A stretch of 64,000 bases of DNA from the NCBI RefSeq assembly GCF_026241335.1, contig NZ_JAPHAV010000019.1:1-64000 (forward strand), in the 5' to 3' direction. This document shows positions 1 to 6,369 of this stretch, piece by piece. Position 1 is the first letter of the stretch. Every line of letters begins with the position of its first letter. The translations under genes were made by a program, and so were the position numbers. The notes below the pieces were generated by a model. The model saw nothing but the letters and a program-made list of their open reading frames with translations. It ran no database searches and was not told where the DNA came from. The DNA comes from Ochrobactrum chromiisoli (GTDB lineage Bacteria; Pseudomonadota; Alphaproteobacteria; Rhizobiales; Rhizobiaceae).

Positions 1-192
1 GAAAAGCCAATCTCAAAATCTTCGCGGTTCTGGTCTTGGATCGGCAGCGGCGGGGCAGGGGCTGCAATTCCGTTTGTGGACTGGCGTGTCCAGATGGTGC
101 TTGTCGTGTTTGTTCTTGCTCTCACGGCCTATGCAATCTTCACGATGCCACAGGCCAAGGCCAAGCTTGAAAAGCTGGTGGATGCGATATGA
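1..192 (+). CDS. Partial phage lysis-type protein, C-terminal membrane segment
   Basis: This is the last 63 codons of a gene that enters from the left edge. The visible part is a short linker, then one clear hydrophobic segment (about residues 31-49 of the fragment, rich in Val, Leu and Ala), then a charged Lys-rich tail. The stop overlaps the start of the next gene in an ATGA arrangement, as is usual in phage lysis cassettes. Some prophage endolysins of Rhizobiales end in such a membrane segment, so a membrane-tethered endolysin or holin-like protein is the best guess. The catalytic part is outside the window, so the function is inferred only from position and topology. Confidence 0.6.
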   Translation, partial: EKPISKSSRFWSWIGSGGAGAAIPFVDWRVQMVLVVFVLALTAYAIFTMPQAKAKLEKLVDAI

Positions 193-443
193 GCGTAATC
201 TGGGCGCTAATCCCGAACTGGTTGAAGATCACCGCCGCCGCTGTTCTGGCGGCATTTTTGTGTCTGGCTGCTGGATATGTCGCCGGAAAGCGTGACGGTC
301 GAGCCAGTGCCGAAGCCAAAATCGAAAGACAGAACAATGAAGCGACTGAGAAAGCCCTTGGTGCTGTGCTCAATTATGATGAGTGCATTGACGTTGGCGG
401 GGTGTGGACATTCAGGACCGGCAAATGTGAGCGGCGTCCGTAG
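189..443 (+). CDS. Rz-like inner-membrane spanin (i-spanin) candidate
   Basis: 84-residue protein with an N-terminal transmembrane segment (about residues 13-32) followed by a charged, helix-prone stretch (about 33-56) and a short Cys-containing end with a GGVW motif. This is the layout of a phage i-spanin: inner membrane anchor plus periplasmic coiled coil. The start overlaps the preceding stop (ATGA). A second frame inside its 3' half encodes a lipoprotein (337-579), as in Rz/Rz1 pairs. It is shorter than lambda Rz. Sequence homology to known spanins was not tested, so the call rests on architecture and position in the lysis region. Confidence 0.55.
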   Translation: MSVIWALIPNWLKITAAAVLAAFLCLAAGYVAGKRDGRASAEAKIERQNNEATEKALGAVLNYDECIDVGGVWTFRTGKCERRP

Positions 444-579
444 CGTTCTTGGAACTGATTTGCTCGGCGCGCGCGGCGCAACTGACACGGATCAGCGAAA
501 GATCGACCGCACAATCGTTCGTGGCTGTGCCGGTGGCGTCTGGTCGAAAGACGAATGCGCAAAGCATGATGAGAAATAA
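337..579 (+). CDS. Rz1-like outer-membrane lipoprotein (o-spanin) candidate, overlapping gene
   Basis: 80-residue lipoprotein starting inside the previous gene in another frame (overlap 337-443). The N-terminus is basic, then hydrophobic, then a lipobox ending LAGC with the modified Cys at about residue 23. The ATG at 337 is preferred because the signal peptide starts there; an upstream in-frame ATG at 277 would put 20 polar residues in front of it. The C-terminus has a CAGGVW...C motif that echoes the end of the overlapping protein. An embedded or overlapping lipoprotein frame next to a TM protein is the signature of two-component spanins that fuse inner and outer membranes in the last step of phage lysis. 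The role is inferred. Confidence 0.55.
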   Translation: MKRLRKPLVLCSIMMSALTLAGCGHSGPANVSGVRSVLGTDLLGARGATDTDQRKIDRTIVRGCAGGVWSKDECAKHDEK

Positions 580-584
580 GAGGC

Positions 585-917
585 ATGCCAGTGACAACTG
601 AAGCGGGACAAGACAGAGCCATAGGCCGCGTAGAAGGCAAGCTTGATCAGATCATCAAGGATATGGATCGGGCACGCGATGACCGGAAGCAGCAATATGA
701 AAAGCAGGAAAAGACAGATCGCACCTTAGACGAGGTGATGCGCAAGCTTCAAAGTGTCGATACGCGACTTAGCAATGTTGAGGAACCTGTCGCAGACTTC
801 AACCGTTGGCGCGAGCGTGGGGTTGGGGCAGTCATGCTCGTGTCATTCGCTGCCGCCTCACTTGGTGGACTAGTAGCCGCTTTTGGGAAGAAGCTATGGG
901 CGCTGATGACGGGGTAA
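585..917 (+). CDS. Phage DUF1515-like protein, coiled coil plus C-terminal TM
   Basis: 110 residues. Residues about 10-70 are highly charged with heptad-like spacing (coiled coil), and residues about 80-100 form a transmembrane segment rich in Ala, Gly, Val and Leu. An AGAGG Shine-Dalgarno precedes the ATG, and the gene lies 5 nt after the lipoprotein gene, so it is part of the same lysis-end transcript. The pattern matches the DUF1515 family of Rhizobiales prophages, which has no established function. The single C-terminal TM would also fit a holin or antiholin accessory role, but nothing here proves it. Confidence 0.6.
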   Translation: MPVTTEAGQDRAIGRVEGKLDQIIKDMDRARDDRKQQYEKQEKTDRTLDEVMRKLQSVDTRLSNVEEPVADFNRWRERGVGAVMLVSFAAASLGGLVAAFGKKLWALMTG

Positions 918-1055
918 AAGGTGAGGGCGAGGAACGGGATTATTGAATGGTTTCAATGTCGTTTTTGGGCTGTAGGTGAGGGGATTTAAGAAGGTTCGTG
1001 TTATTGTTATGTATTTGATAATATTAAATAAAAAACGAAATTTTAATGGTTCGAA

Positions 1056-1130
1056 TGGTGGGCGTAACAGGGATTGAACCTGTGACCCCTACAATGTCAA
1101 TGTAGTGCTCTCCCGCTGAGCTATACGCCC
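1056..1130 (-). tRNA. tRNA-Val (anticodon GAC)
   Basis: Read on the minus strand, the 75 nt fold into a full cloverleaf. The acceptor stem is GGGCGTA with TACGCCC, the D arm begins GCTC, the anticodon stem is CTACA/TGTAG around loop TTGACAT (anticodon GAC, reading GUC Val codons), and the T arm is ACAGG-TTCAATC-CCTGT. The discriminator A and CCA end are encoded. Its 3' end faces the prophage genes at 1-917, as expected if the phage integrated into the 3' end of this tRNA gene. Confidence 0.95.
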
Positions 1131-1244
1131 ATTCGATGTGGCGCATACACCATATCGCGTTGCGCCCGTCAATGCTCTTTTTGAAGTTTTTTGTCTTTTT
1201 CGTGAATAGTTTATCGTATGCCAGGAATGCCACAGGCAGCTCAA

Positions 1245-1273
1245 AAGCATTGTGCGTCCGTATGGACGCACAA
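1245..1273 (-). terminator. Perfect 10-bp hairpin, likely cpdR terminator
   Basis: TTGTGCGTCC (1250-1259), loop GTAT, GGACGCACAA (1264-1273): a perfect 10-bp inverted repeat 50 nt past the cpdR stop. On the minus strand it is followed by TGCTTTTG, a weak U-rich tail, so it could end the cpdR transcript. The U-tail is not strong and a protein-binding palindrome is also possible. Confidence 0.5.
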
Positions 1274-1322
1274 ACAGGCGCATTGCTTGTAAAAACCGGT
1301 TCCTGTGTTGGAATGGTTTGGT

Positions 1323-1685
1323 TTAGGCAGCGATCAGCATCTTTTCGATTTCGTTCACCAGATCGCGCAGATGGAATGGCTTGGAAAGCACTTTTGCGTC
1401 GCGCGGAGCGTCCGAATCGGGGTTCAATGCAACGGCAGCGAAGCCGGTGATGAACATGATCTTGAGATCCGGGTCGATTTCAGTCGCACGGCGCGCGAGC
1501 TCAATACCGTCCATTTCCGGCATGACAATATCAGTGAGCAGCAGCGAAAACGGTTCTTCGCGCAGTCTTTCATAGGCGCTTGCGCCATTGTCGAAATGGG
1601 TGACGTGATAGCCTGCTTTTTCCAGTGCTTTCACGAGGAAGCGACGCATATCATTATCGTCTTCAGCTAGCAGAATTCTTTTCAT
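1323..1685 (-). CDS. cpdR: CpdR-type single-domain response regulator
   Basis: 120 residues, one receiver domain and no output domain. The acidic pair is at residues 9-10, the phospho-acceptor Asp52 lies in a TDIVMPEMDG context, switch Thr80 is in FITGF, and the conserved Lys102 is in SKPF. In alphaproteobacteria CpdR is phosphorylated through the CckA-ChpT relay. Unphosphorylated CpdR helps target ClpXP to the pole and speeds turnover of cell-cycle substrates such as CtrA. The sequence closely matches what is known of rhizobial CpdR1, including the ALNPD region. It is monocistronic here. The divergent neighbour is N-formylglutamate amidohydrolase, a pairing I believe is common in Rhizobiales. 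Confidence 0.9.
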   Translation of the reverse strand: MKRILLAEDDNDMRRFLVKALEKAGYHVTHFDNGASAYERLREEPFSLLLTDIVMPEMDGIELARRATEIDPDLKIMFITGFAAVALNPDSDAPRDAKVLSKPFHLRDLVNEIEKMLIAA

Positions 1686-1997
1686 TGGTCCGTCCGAATT
1701 TCATGTCGTCCGTTCGCAAGGTGCAGCGAAGATAACGACTCATTTTGCACACTAGAAAACGCGCTTTTGGTAAATATGAAATGAATGCTCGCGCAAATGT
1801 TAATTGTTATGGCCACTGTTTGGCAACATGCTGTTATGTGTTACAGCTTTGCACGATTTAAGAGGCCAGCCAATAGGAGGAAAGGTGGTGGCTTAAAATT
1901 TGGATATTGCATCGGGCCGGACTAGAATAAGGTGCTACTTTTGGTGCAAATTGATCGGGTGGCGCGCTGTCACAAGGCAATCGAAACGGGTTGACGT

Positions 1998-2888
1998 ATG
2001 AGTCTGGAACGCGATTTTCATCTGATCCCCCCTTTTGAGCTTTGCGCGCCTGCGCAGCAGCGCATTCCCTTTGTTTTCAATTCCCCCCATAGCGGCCGCG
2101 CCTATCCGCTCTCATTCCTTGAAGAGACGCGTCTCGACCCGCTGGCAATTCGCTATTCGGAAGACTGCTATGTGGATGAACTTTTTGCGACGGTGCCGCG
2201 CTTGGGCGCGCCTTTGCTTAAAGCACATTTTCCGCGGGCGTTTCTCGATGTAAACCGCGAGCCCTATGAGCTTGATCCGCGCATGTTCATTGAGCCGCTG
2301 CCGCCCTTCGTCAACAGCCAGTCTGCACGCGTGGCAGGCGGTTTGGGAACAGTGCCGCGTCTGGTTGGCGAGGGGCAGACCATTTATTCGGGGCGTATAT
2401 CGCTGCGGGAAGCTTTTTATCGCATCGAAGATATTTATAAGCCCTATCACCGCGCACTCGATGATCTGCTGAAGTCCACCCATGAGCGTTTTGGCTATTC
2501 TGTGCTGATAGATTGCCATTCCATGCCGGGCGGTACGCGCGTGGGCGAACTAAGTGACCGTCCTGATTTCATTATTGGGGATCGTTTTGGCCGTTCATGC
2601 AGTGAGCAGCTGACGCAGGCTGCGATGGAGCTTCTTCAGGGGCTTGGCTATACGGTTGCCCATAACAAGCCCTATGCGGGCGGCTTTATCACGGAACATT
2701 ATGGTCGGCCTGCCCAGTCGTGCTTTGCCCTGCAGATCGAAATCAACCGCAGCCTCTATATGAACGAGCAGAGCTTACAGAAGCTTGTTGGCTTTGACGC
2801 ACTTTGCGCTGATCTCTATCAGTTTCTGAGTGACCTGACATCTTTGCCGGATGAGCTTCTGGTCATGCCGTCACTCGCAGCGGAATAG
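1998..2888 (+). CDS. N-formylglutamate amidohydrolase family protein
   Basis: 296 residues of the FGase family (PF05013). Motifs include FNSPHSG near residue 28, YSEDCYVDEL, an LIDCHSMPGG segment around residue 170 (metal and catalytic environment), and a GGFITEHYG stretch followed by LQIEINRSLYM. The family hydrolyses N-formyl-L-glutamate to formate and glutamate, the last step of one histidine degradation branch (HutG), but several paralogues act on other N-formyl amides or peptides. It is not inside a hut operon here; a hut gene appears only at the far right edge of the window. The assignment of family is firm, the substrate is not. Confidence 0.85.
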   Translation: MSLERDFHLIPPFELCAPAQQRIPFVFNSPHSGRAYPLSFLEETRLDPLAIRYSEDCYVDELFATVPRLGAPLLKAHFPRAFLDVNREPYELDPRMFIEPLPPFVNSQSARVAGGLGTVPRLVGEGQTIYSGRISLREAFYRIEDIYKPYHRALDDLLKSTHERFGYSVLIDCHSMPGGTRVGELSDRPDFIIGDRFGRSCSEQLTQAAMELLQGLGYTVAHNKPYAGGFITEHYGRPAQSCFALQIEINRSLYMNEQSLQKLVGFDALCADLYQFLSDLTSLPDELLVMPSLAAE

Positions 2889-2927
2889 GGCTGCCAAAGA
2901 CGCTGGAAACTCCAAAAGTATCGTAGA

Positions 2928-3014
2928 TAAAAAGAGCCGCGCCCCAATGAAGAAGGCGCGGCCAAAGACTAGGGAGGAAATGCCCCGAAAGGCACCGACA
3001 GGACAGCCTGTCTG
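2928..3014 (-). ncRNA. mmgR: MmgR-like trans-acting sRNA (Rfam suhB / alpha-r8 family)
   Basis: Read on the minus strand, the RNA has a first hairpin GACAGG-CTGT-CCTGTC, a second small one with TGCC/GGCA arms, then an unpaired TTTCCTCCCTAG stretch (anti-Shine-Dalgarno). It ends in a strong terminator: GCCGCGCC (minus-strand copy of 2955-2962) pairing with GGCGCGGC (copy of 2936-2943), followed by TCTTTTT. Length is about 85 nt. This matches the layout of Sinorhizobium MmgR, a Hfq-associated sRNA that limits PHB granules. The family was named suhB in Rfam because it lies next to an inositol monophosphatase-family gene, exactly as here (3156-3929). Recognition is from memory of the family, not from an alignment. 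Confidence 0.72.
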
Positions 3015-3021
3015 ACCTTTA

Positions 3022-3049
3022 AGTTATGCTGAAAACCCTGATAGGTCAA
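3022..3049 (-). promoter_or_regulatory. Putative sigma70 promoter of the MmgR-like sRNA
   Basis: On the minus strand TTGACC (complement of 3044-3049) is followed after 16 nt by ATAACT (complement of 3022-3027). This would place the start of transcription near 3014, at the base of the first sRNA hairpin. Confidence 0.5.
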
Positions 3050-3155
3050 GAAATTACGCATAATTTTTGAGCTAAATCTATTTTGCTCAAATTATTTGCA
3101 TTGTTGGTATGGATTGCATAGGAATGCATCACGTTATGGAAATGGGAGATTGGAA

Positions 3156-3929
3156 TTGCTGATCGACAGGGCATTTTTTTCCGAGGTCGCAGCGGCGGCG
3201 GCAGCTGAAACCTTGCCAAGGTTTCGCAGGTTCAACGAGATCGATAATAAATACACTTCGGGATTTGATCCGGTGACGGAAGCCGACCGTTCAGCGGAGC
3301 GCGCGATTCGTGCAGTGATCGGGCGCGAGTTTCCAGAACACGGCATTCTCGGTGAAGAATACGGCCCCGAAAATATTGATCGCAGCCATGTCTGGGTTAT
3401 CGATCCTGTTGATGGAACCCGTGCTTTCATTTCGGGTTTGCCCGTATGGGGAACGCTTGTAGGTCTGACTGTCGACGGCGATGCCAAGGCAGGCATGATG
3501 TCTCAGCCTTTTACGGGCGAGTTATTTTATAGCGACGGTGAAGGGTCTTATCTGGTGCGTGATGGCGTCGAGCAGCGTTTAGCTACGCGCTCACAGGCCA
3601 CTCTTGAAGATGCAACAATGTTCACGACGACGCCTGCGCTCTTCAAAGGCGAATTGCGCAAAGGGTTCGATCGACTGGAAAATTCCGTGCGTCTGTCGCG
3701 ATATGGCGTCGATTGCTATGCTTTCGCCATGCTTGCGGGCGGCTTCACGGATATTGTTGTTGAAGCAGGCTTGCAGCCCTATGATATTGTCGCGCTGATC
3801 CCGATCATTGAACAGGCAGGCGGTGTTGTCACGCAGCGCGATGGGGGGCCGGCAGAGAAGGGTGGCGATATTGTTGCAGCCGCATCTGTAGAGCTGCATC
3901 AGGCCGCACTGGAGCTGATCAACAGCTAA
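3156..3929 (+). CDS. hisN: HisN-type histidinol-phosphatase, inositol monophosphatase family
   Basis: 257 residues with the full IMPase-fold metal site: DPVTEAD near residue 38, GEE at 66-68, and DPVDGT at 83-88, followed by RAFISGLPVWGTLVGL, wording typical of the HisN branch rather than SuhB. The C-terminal YDIVALIPIIEQAGG carries the last metal-binding Asp. HisN dephosphorylates histidinol phosphate to histidinol in histidine synthesis; inositol-1-phosphatase or PAP phosphatase activity is the alternative. The start is taken as TTG 3156, seven bases after GGGAG; the frame is open upstream to an ATG at 3096 without a good ribosome site. The stop codon overlaps that of the convergent neighbour within CTAA. 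Confidence 0.75.
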   Translation: MLIDRAFFSEVAAAAAAETLPRFRRFNEIDNKYTSGFDPVTEADRSAERAIRAVIGREFPEHGILGEEYGPENIDRSHVWVIDPVDGTRAFISGLPVWGTLVGLTVDGDAKAGMMSQPFTGELFYSDGEGSYLVRDGVEQRLATRSQATLEDATMFTTTPALFKGELRKGFDRLENSVRLSRYGVDCYAFAMLAGGFTDIVVEAGLQPYDIVALIPIIEQAGGVVTQRDGGPAEKGGDIVAAASVELHQAALELINS

Positions 3930-4909
3930 ATGAGTTGAGTTGGCTCTGTGCTTGCTATTTCTGTTTCCGAATTGCCGGGAATGAAGGCATCAAAGGCAGC
4001 CAGAGCCTGCTCACGATAGAAGTCAGCCTCCTGAAGTATCTCGTGGCGGGCACCATCGACGACCACGAGCGAAATATTGCGCGTGCGTGCTACAAAGCGC
4101 TCAATCGCCGGTGTGGAAACCACCCGATCATTACCGGCTGCAATAATCAGAACAGGGACAGCCGGTCCCTGATAAAAGTCTGGTCGGTTGATGCGCGATG
4201 CGGTTTCAAGCGCGCCTGCAATCCAGCGTATGGTCGGGCCGCCAAGCGCCAGATCGGCATGGCTACGGACAACTTCCATATTGCGCATGAAACGCGCGGG
4301 ATCACTGGTCAGCGGGTTATTCGCAAAAGGCCGGTTCATCATTTTGCGCCCTGCTGCGGCATAAAGCCTGCCAAAGCCGATCATGCGCAAGGCAATGGTG
4401 ATGCGGCGCATCTTGTCATCGCTTGATTGCGATCCGCCAAGTCCCATCAAGGGTGCACAAAGCACAATCCGGGTTATGCGTGATGCAAGCTTTGGGATCG
4501 ACGCATAGGCAATCAGTGCACCTGCTGAATGCGCCAACATATAAAAGGGGGGTGGGCAGTCTGGCAGAACAATGTCAGTGAGAAACTGATCAAGATCATT
4601 GGTGTAATCGCTAAAGCGGCCCACATAGCCGCGAAAGCGGTCTTTGAGCAGCCTGTGCGATCCGCCTTGGCCGCGCCAGTCGAAGGTCGCGACATGGAAG
4701 CCGCGGTTTGTCAGGTCGGATATGGTTTCGAAGTATTTTTCGATAAACTCGTTGCGGCCTTGTAGCAAAACGATCGTACCACGCGATGGTTTTGTCGGTG
4801 ATTTCACCAGTGCATAACGCAGACTCTTGCCGTCCCGCGTTTTGAACATGCCAGATTGTGTGCCCGCCGGTATGGGGTTGGCGTTGGTCTCAAAAAGAAA
4901 ATCTGGCAT
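3926..4909 (-). CDS. Alpha/beta hydrolase, lysophospholipase PldB-like
   Basis: 327-residue alpha/beta hydrolase of the serine aminopeptidase S33 / monoacylglycerol lipase-like group. Visible features are the oxyanion-side GRNEFIEKY, an HVATFDWRGQGGS segment, the nucleophile elbow AHSAGA, an acid in LIIAAGNDRVV, and the catalytic His in VVDGARHEIL. No signal peptide, so probably cytoplasmic or membrane-associated. PldB-like enzymes deacylate lysophospholipids or monoglycerides; the real substrate is unknown. It is transcribed alone, converging on hisN with overlapping stop codons, so no terminator fits between them. Confidence 0.8.
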   Translation of the reverse strand: MPDFLFETNANPIPAGTQSGMFKTRDGKSLRYALVKSPTKPSRGTIVLLQGRNEFIEKYFETISDLTNRGFHVATFDWRGQGGSHRLLKDRFRGYVGRFSDYTNDLDQFLTDIVLPDCPPPFYMLAHSAGALIAYASIPKLASRITRIVLCAPLMGLGGSQSSDDKMRRITIALRMIGFGRLYAAAGRKMMNRPFANNPLTSDPARFMRNMEVVRSHADLALGGPTIRWIAGALETASRINRPDFYQGPAVPVLIIAAGNDRVVSTPAIERFVARTRNISLVVVDGARHEILQEADFYREQALAAFDAFIPGNSETEIASTEPTQLI

Positions 4910-4964
4910 TTCACTCGTGTGCCCAGGTTCGATATTCTAAGACCATTATAGCGGGCTAAACTAT

Positions 4965-5004
4965 TACAAAAAGTAACCGGAAGCCTGAACGCAGACTTCC
5001 GGTT
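4965..5004 (-). terminator. Rho-independent terminator of the 5055-5468 gene
   Basis: A perfect 9-bp stem AACCGGAAG (4975-4983) with CTTCCGGTT (4996-5004). On the minus strand it is followed by ACTTTTTG, so it reads out of the small secreted protein gene. Confidence 0.8.
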
Positions 5005-5054
5005 CAGAAAACAACCTGTGCAAGGGACGTTACCCAGGTTGAACTGTTTGATAC

Positions 5055-5468
5055 TTACCAGCCGCGCCCGGCGCGGCGCTCATCAAGAATGCGACCGCTG
5101 AACGCATCAACCACCACGATGACACGGCGACCGTTGGGGCGCGTGGCTTTAACGAAATAGGCGCCGCGATCTCGGCGTATATCGCCGACATCATAACCGC
5201 GGCGTTCAAGCGAGCGGGCGATGCGGCGCGGACTGATGATTTCGCGACGCATGGCTTCATCGCCCCAGCCCGGTCCGCGGCCTGGGCCTCTGTCTGGACC
5301 ATCCCAACCGGGACGCGGTCCGCCGCGGGGCGGCATCGGCGGACGATAACCATCATCGTCATAGTACTGGGTCTGTATAAGCAGACCATTATTGGCTGCG
5401 TAGGACTTTGTCGCGACTCCAGTCGCGATGGTGGCGAGTGCGGCAAAAGCAAGAAGAGCTTTTTTCAT
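5055..5468 (-). CDS. Small secreted protein, Pro/Gly-rich, PepSY-like C-terminus
   Basis: 137 residues. The start at 5468 is chosen because MKKALLAFAALATIATG is a clean signal peptide and AAGGAT lies upstream; the open frame continues to 5558 but only adds unlikely sequence. The mature protein has a low-complexity part rich in Pro, Gly, Arg and Asp (about residues 40-70). Then comes a compact domain with ARSLERRGYDVGDIRRD, YFVKA and VVVDAFSGRILDER, which resembles the PepSY fold found in small periplasmic proteins and inhibitors. Function unknown. It is monocistronic and diverges from the hsp20 gene. Confidence 0.75.
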   Translation of the reverse strand: MKKALLAFAALATIATGVATKSYAANNGLLIQTQYYDDDGYRPPMPPRGGPRPGWDGPDRGPGRGPGWGDEAMRREIISPRRIARSLERRGYDVGDIRRDRGAYFVKATRPNGRRVIVVVDAFSGRILDERRAGRGW

Positions 5469-5701
5469 AACCGTGATCCTTTGATAAACCCGCCTCTCGG
5501 CAGGCATAGTGGGACGATAGCCCCAAGCACCTGAACGCTCGCCGAAGATGATGTTCATTTTTGGTTCATGGGTGGCAAAGACCCCAATTTGCGGCTCCCA
5601 AACGATCAGGAGTTATTACGGCAAGTGATAAGCCGTGTAATTTTATCGAATTGTTGACGAAAAGGCATTGTCGGTTTTTTGCGCGGCCTGAAAAAATCGC
5701 T

Positions 5702-5730
5702 CTTGAAATAAAAAAGCAGCATTCCCAAAT
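5702..5730 (+). promoter_or_regulatory. Putative RpoH (sigma32) heat-shock promoter
   Basis: CTTGAA (5702-5707), 16-nt spacer, CCCAAAT (5724-5730). This resembles the alphaproteobacterial RpoH consensus (CTTGAA and a C-rich -10 of CCCATNT type). It precedes the hsp20 leader by the right distance to give a 5' UTR of about 100 nt. Confidence 0.6.
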
Positions 5731-5737
5731 GAGTTTT

Positions 5738-5838
5738 GCGGTTGCCGATAACGGGATCGCCGGCACAAAGAATTCGCCAGAATGGGAGTTCTGCCGCCAA
5801 TATAGTGCATCTTTGTCGCTCTTAAGGAGGGCTTACAC
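5738..5838 (+). promoter_or_regulatory. ROSE-type RNA thermometer in the hsp20 leader
   Basis: The roughly 100-nt leader ends in a hairpin where TCGCT (5816-5820), the U(U/C)GCU motif of ROSE elements, faces the AAGGAGG ribosome site (5824-5830), 8 nt before the ATG. Pairing outward gives G-C, U-G and C-G around an internal G-G mismatch, a known ROSE hallmark. Upstream hairpins are visible, notably AGAATTC (5768-5774) with GAGTTCT. ROSE elements repress small heat-shock genes of Rhizobiales until heat melts the final stem. Folding was done by eye. Confidence 0.72.
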
Positions 5839-6312
5839 ATGCGTCACGTTGATTTTTCGCCACTCTATCGTTCCACCGTTGGTTTTGACCGTCTCTTCTC
5901 TTCGATGCTCGATACACTCGCATCGCCAGAAGGTTCGCAGTCTTATCCGCCCTATAATATTGAGCGGACCGGTGAGAACACCTATCGCATCACCATGGCC
6001 GTTGCAGGCTTTTCGGAAAGCGAACTTGAAATTGAAGCCCATCGCAATCAGTTGACCGTCAAGGGTCAAAAGGCTGAGGACGATGCGTCTGAAACCAGTG
6101 AAGTGCTTTATCGCGGCATTGCTTCGCGTGCTTTCGAACGCCGCTTCCAGCTTGCAGACTTTGTTGAAGTAGCCGGTGCAAGCCTTAAAAATGGCTTGCT
6201 CCATATTGATCTTAAGCGCGAAATTCCCGAACAGATGAAGCCGCGCAAGATCGAAGTCAGCAAAGCGCCAGTCGGCGATGCGCAGCAGATTGAGACGAAA
6301 ACCGCTCACTAA
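5839..6312 (+). CDS. Small heat-shock protein, Hsp20/IbpA family
   Basis: 157 residues with an alpha-crystallin domain (about residues 35-130). The N-terminal FSPLYRSTVGFDRLF is typical of the IbpA/HspA class, followed by YPPYNIE, MAVAGF and the C-terminal IDLKREIPEQMKPRKIEV, whose IEV tail is a variant of the IXI anchor used for oligomerisation. It acts as an ATP-independent holdase in the cytoplasm. Regulation looks two-layered: a putative RpoH promoter at 5702 and a ROSE-type thermometer covering the ribosome site. A strong terminator follows at 6340-6364. Confidence 0.9.
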   Translation: MRHVDFSPLYRSTVGFDRLFSSMLDTLASPEGSQSYPPYNIERTGENTYRITMAVAGFSESELEIEAHRNQLTVKGQKAEDDASETSEVLYRGIASRAFERRFQLADFVEVAGASLKNGLLHIDLKREIPEQMKPRKIEVSKAPVGDAQQIETKTAH

Positions 6313-6339
6313 ACTCTGCTGATATTCATCTATAAGGAA

Positions 6340-6364
6340 AGCGGCGCCATGTGCGCCGCTTTTT
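6340..6364. terminator. Bidirectional terminator between hsp20 and ltaA
   Basis: AGCGGCGC (6340-6347), loop CATGT, GCGCCGCT (6353-6360) followed by TTTT. On the other strand the tail is TTTCC. It separates the convergent hsp20 and threonine aldolase genes. Confidence 0.85.
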
Positions 6365-6369
6365 CATTG

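Noticed and set aside
2928-3014. The same region read as a plus-strand sRNA or hsp-type leader of the HisN gene
   Set aside because: The plus-strand copy of the last hairpin has no U-tail, while the minus strand gives a full terminator and anti-Shine-Dalgarno loop, so the RNA was put on the minus strand.
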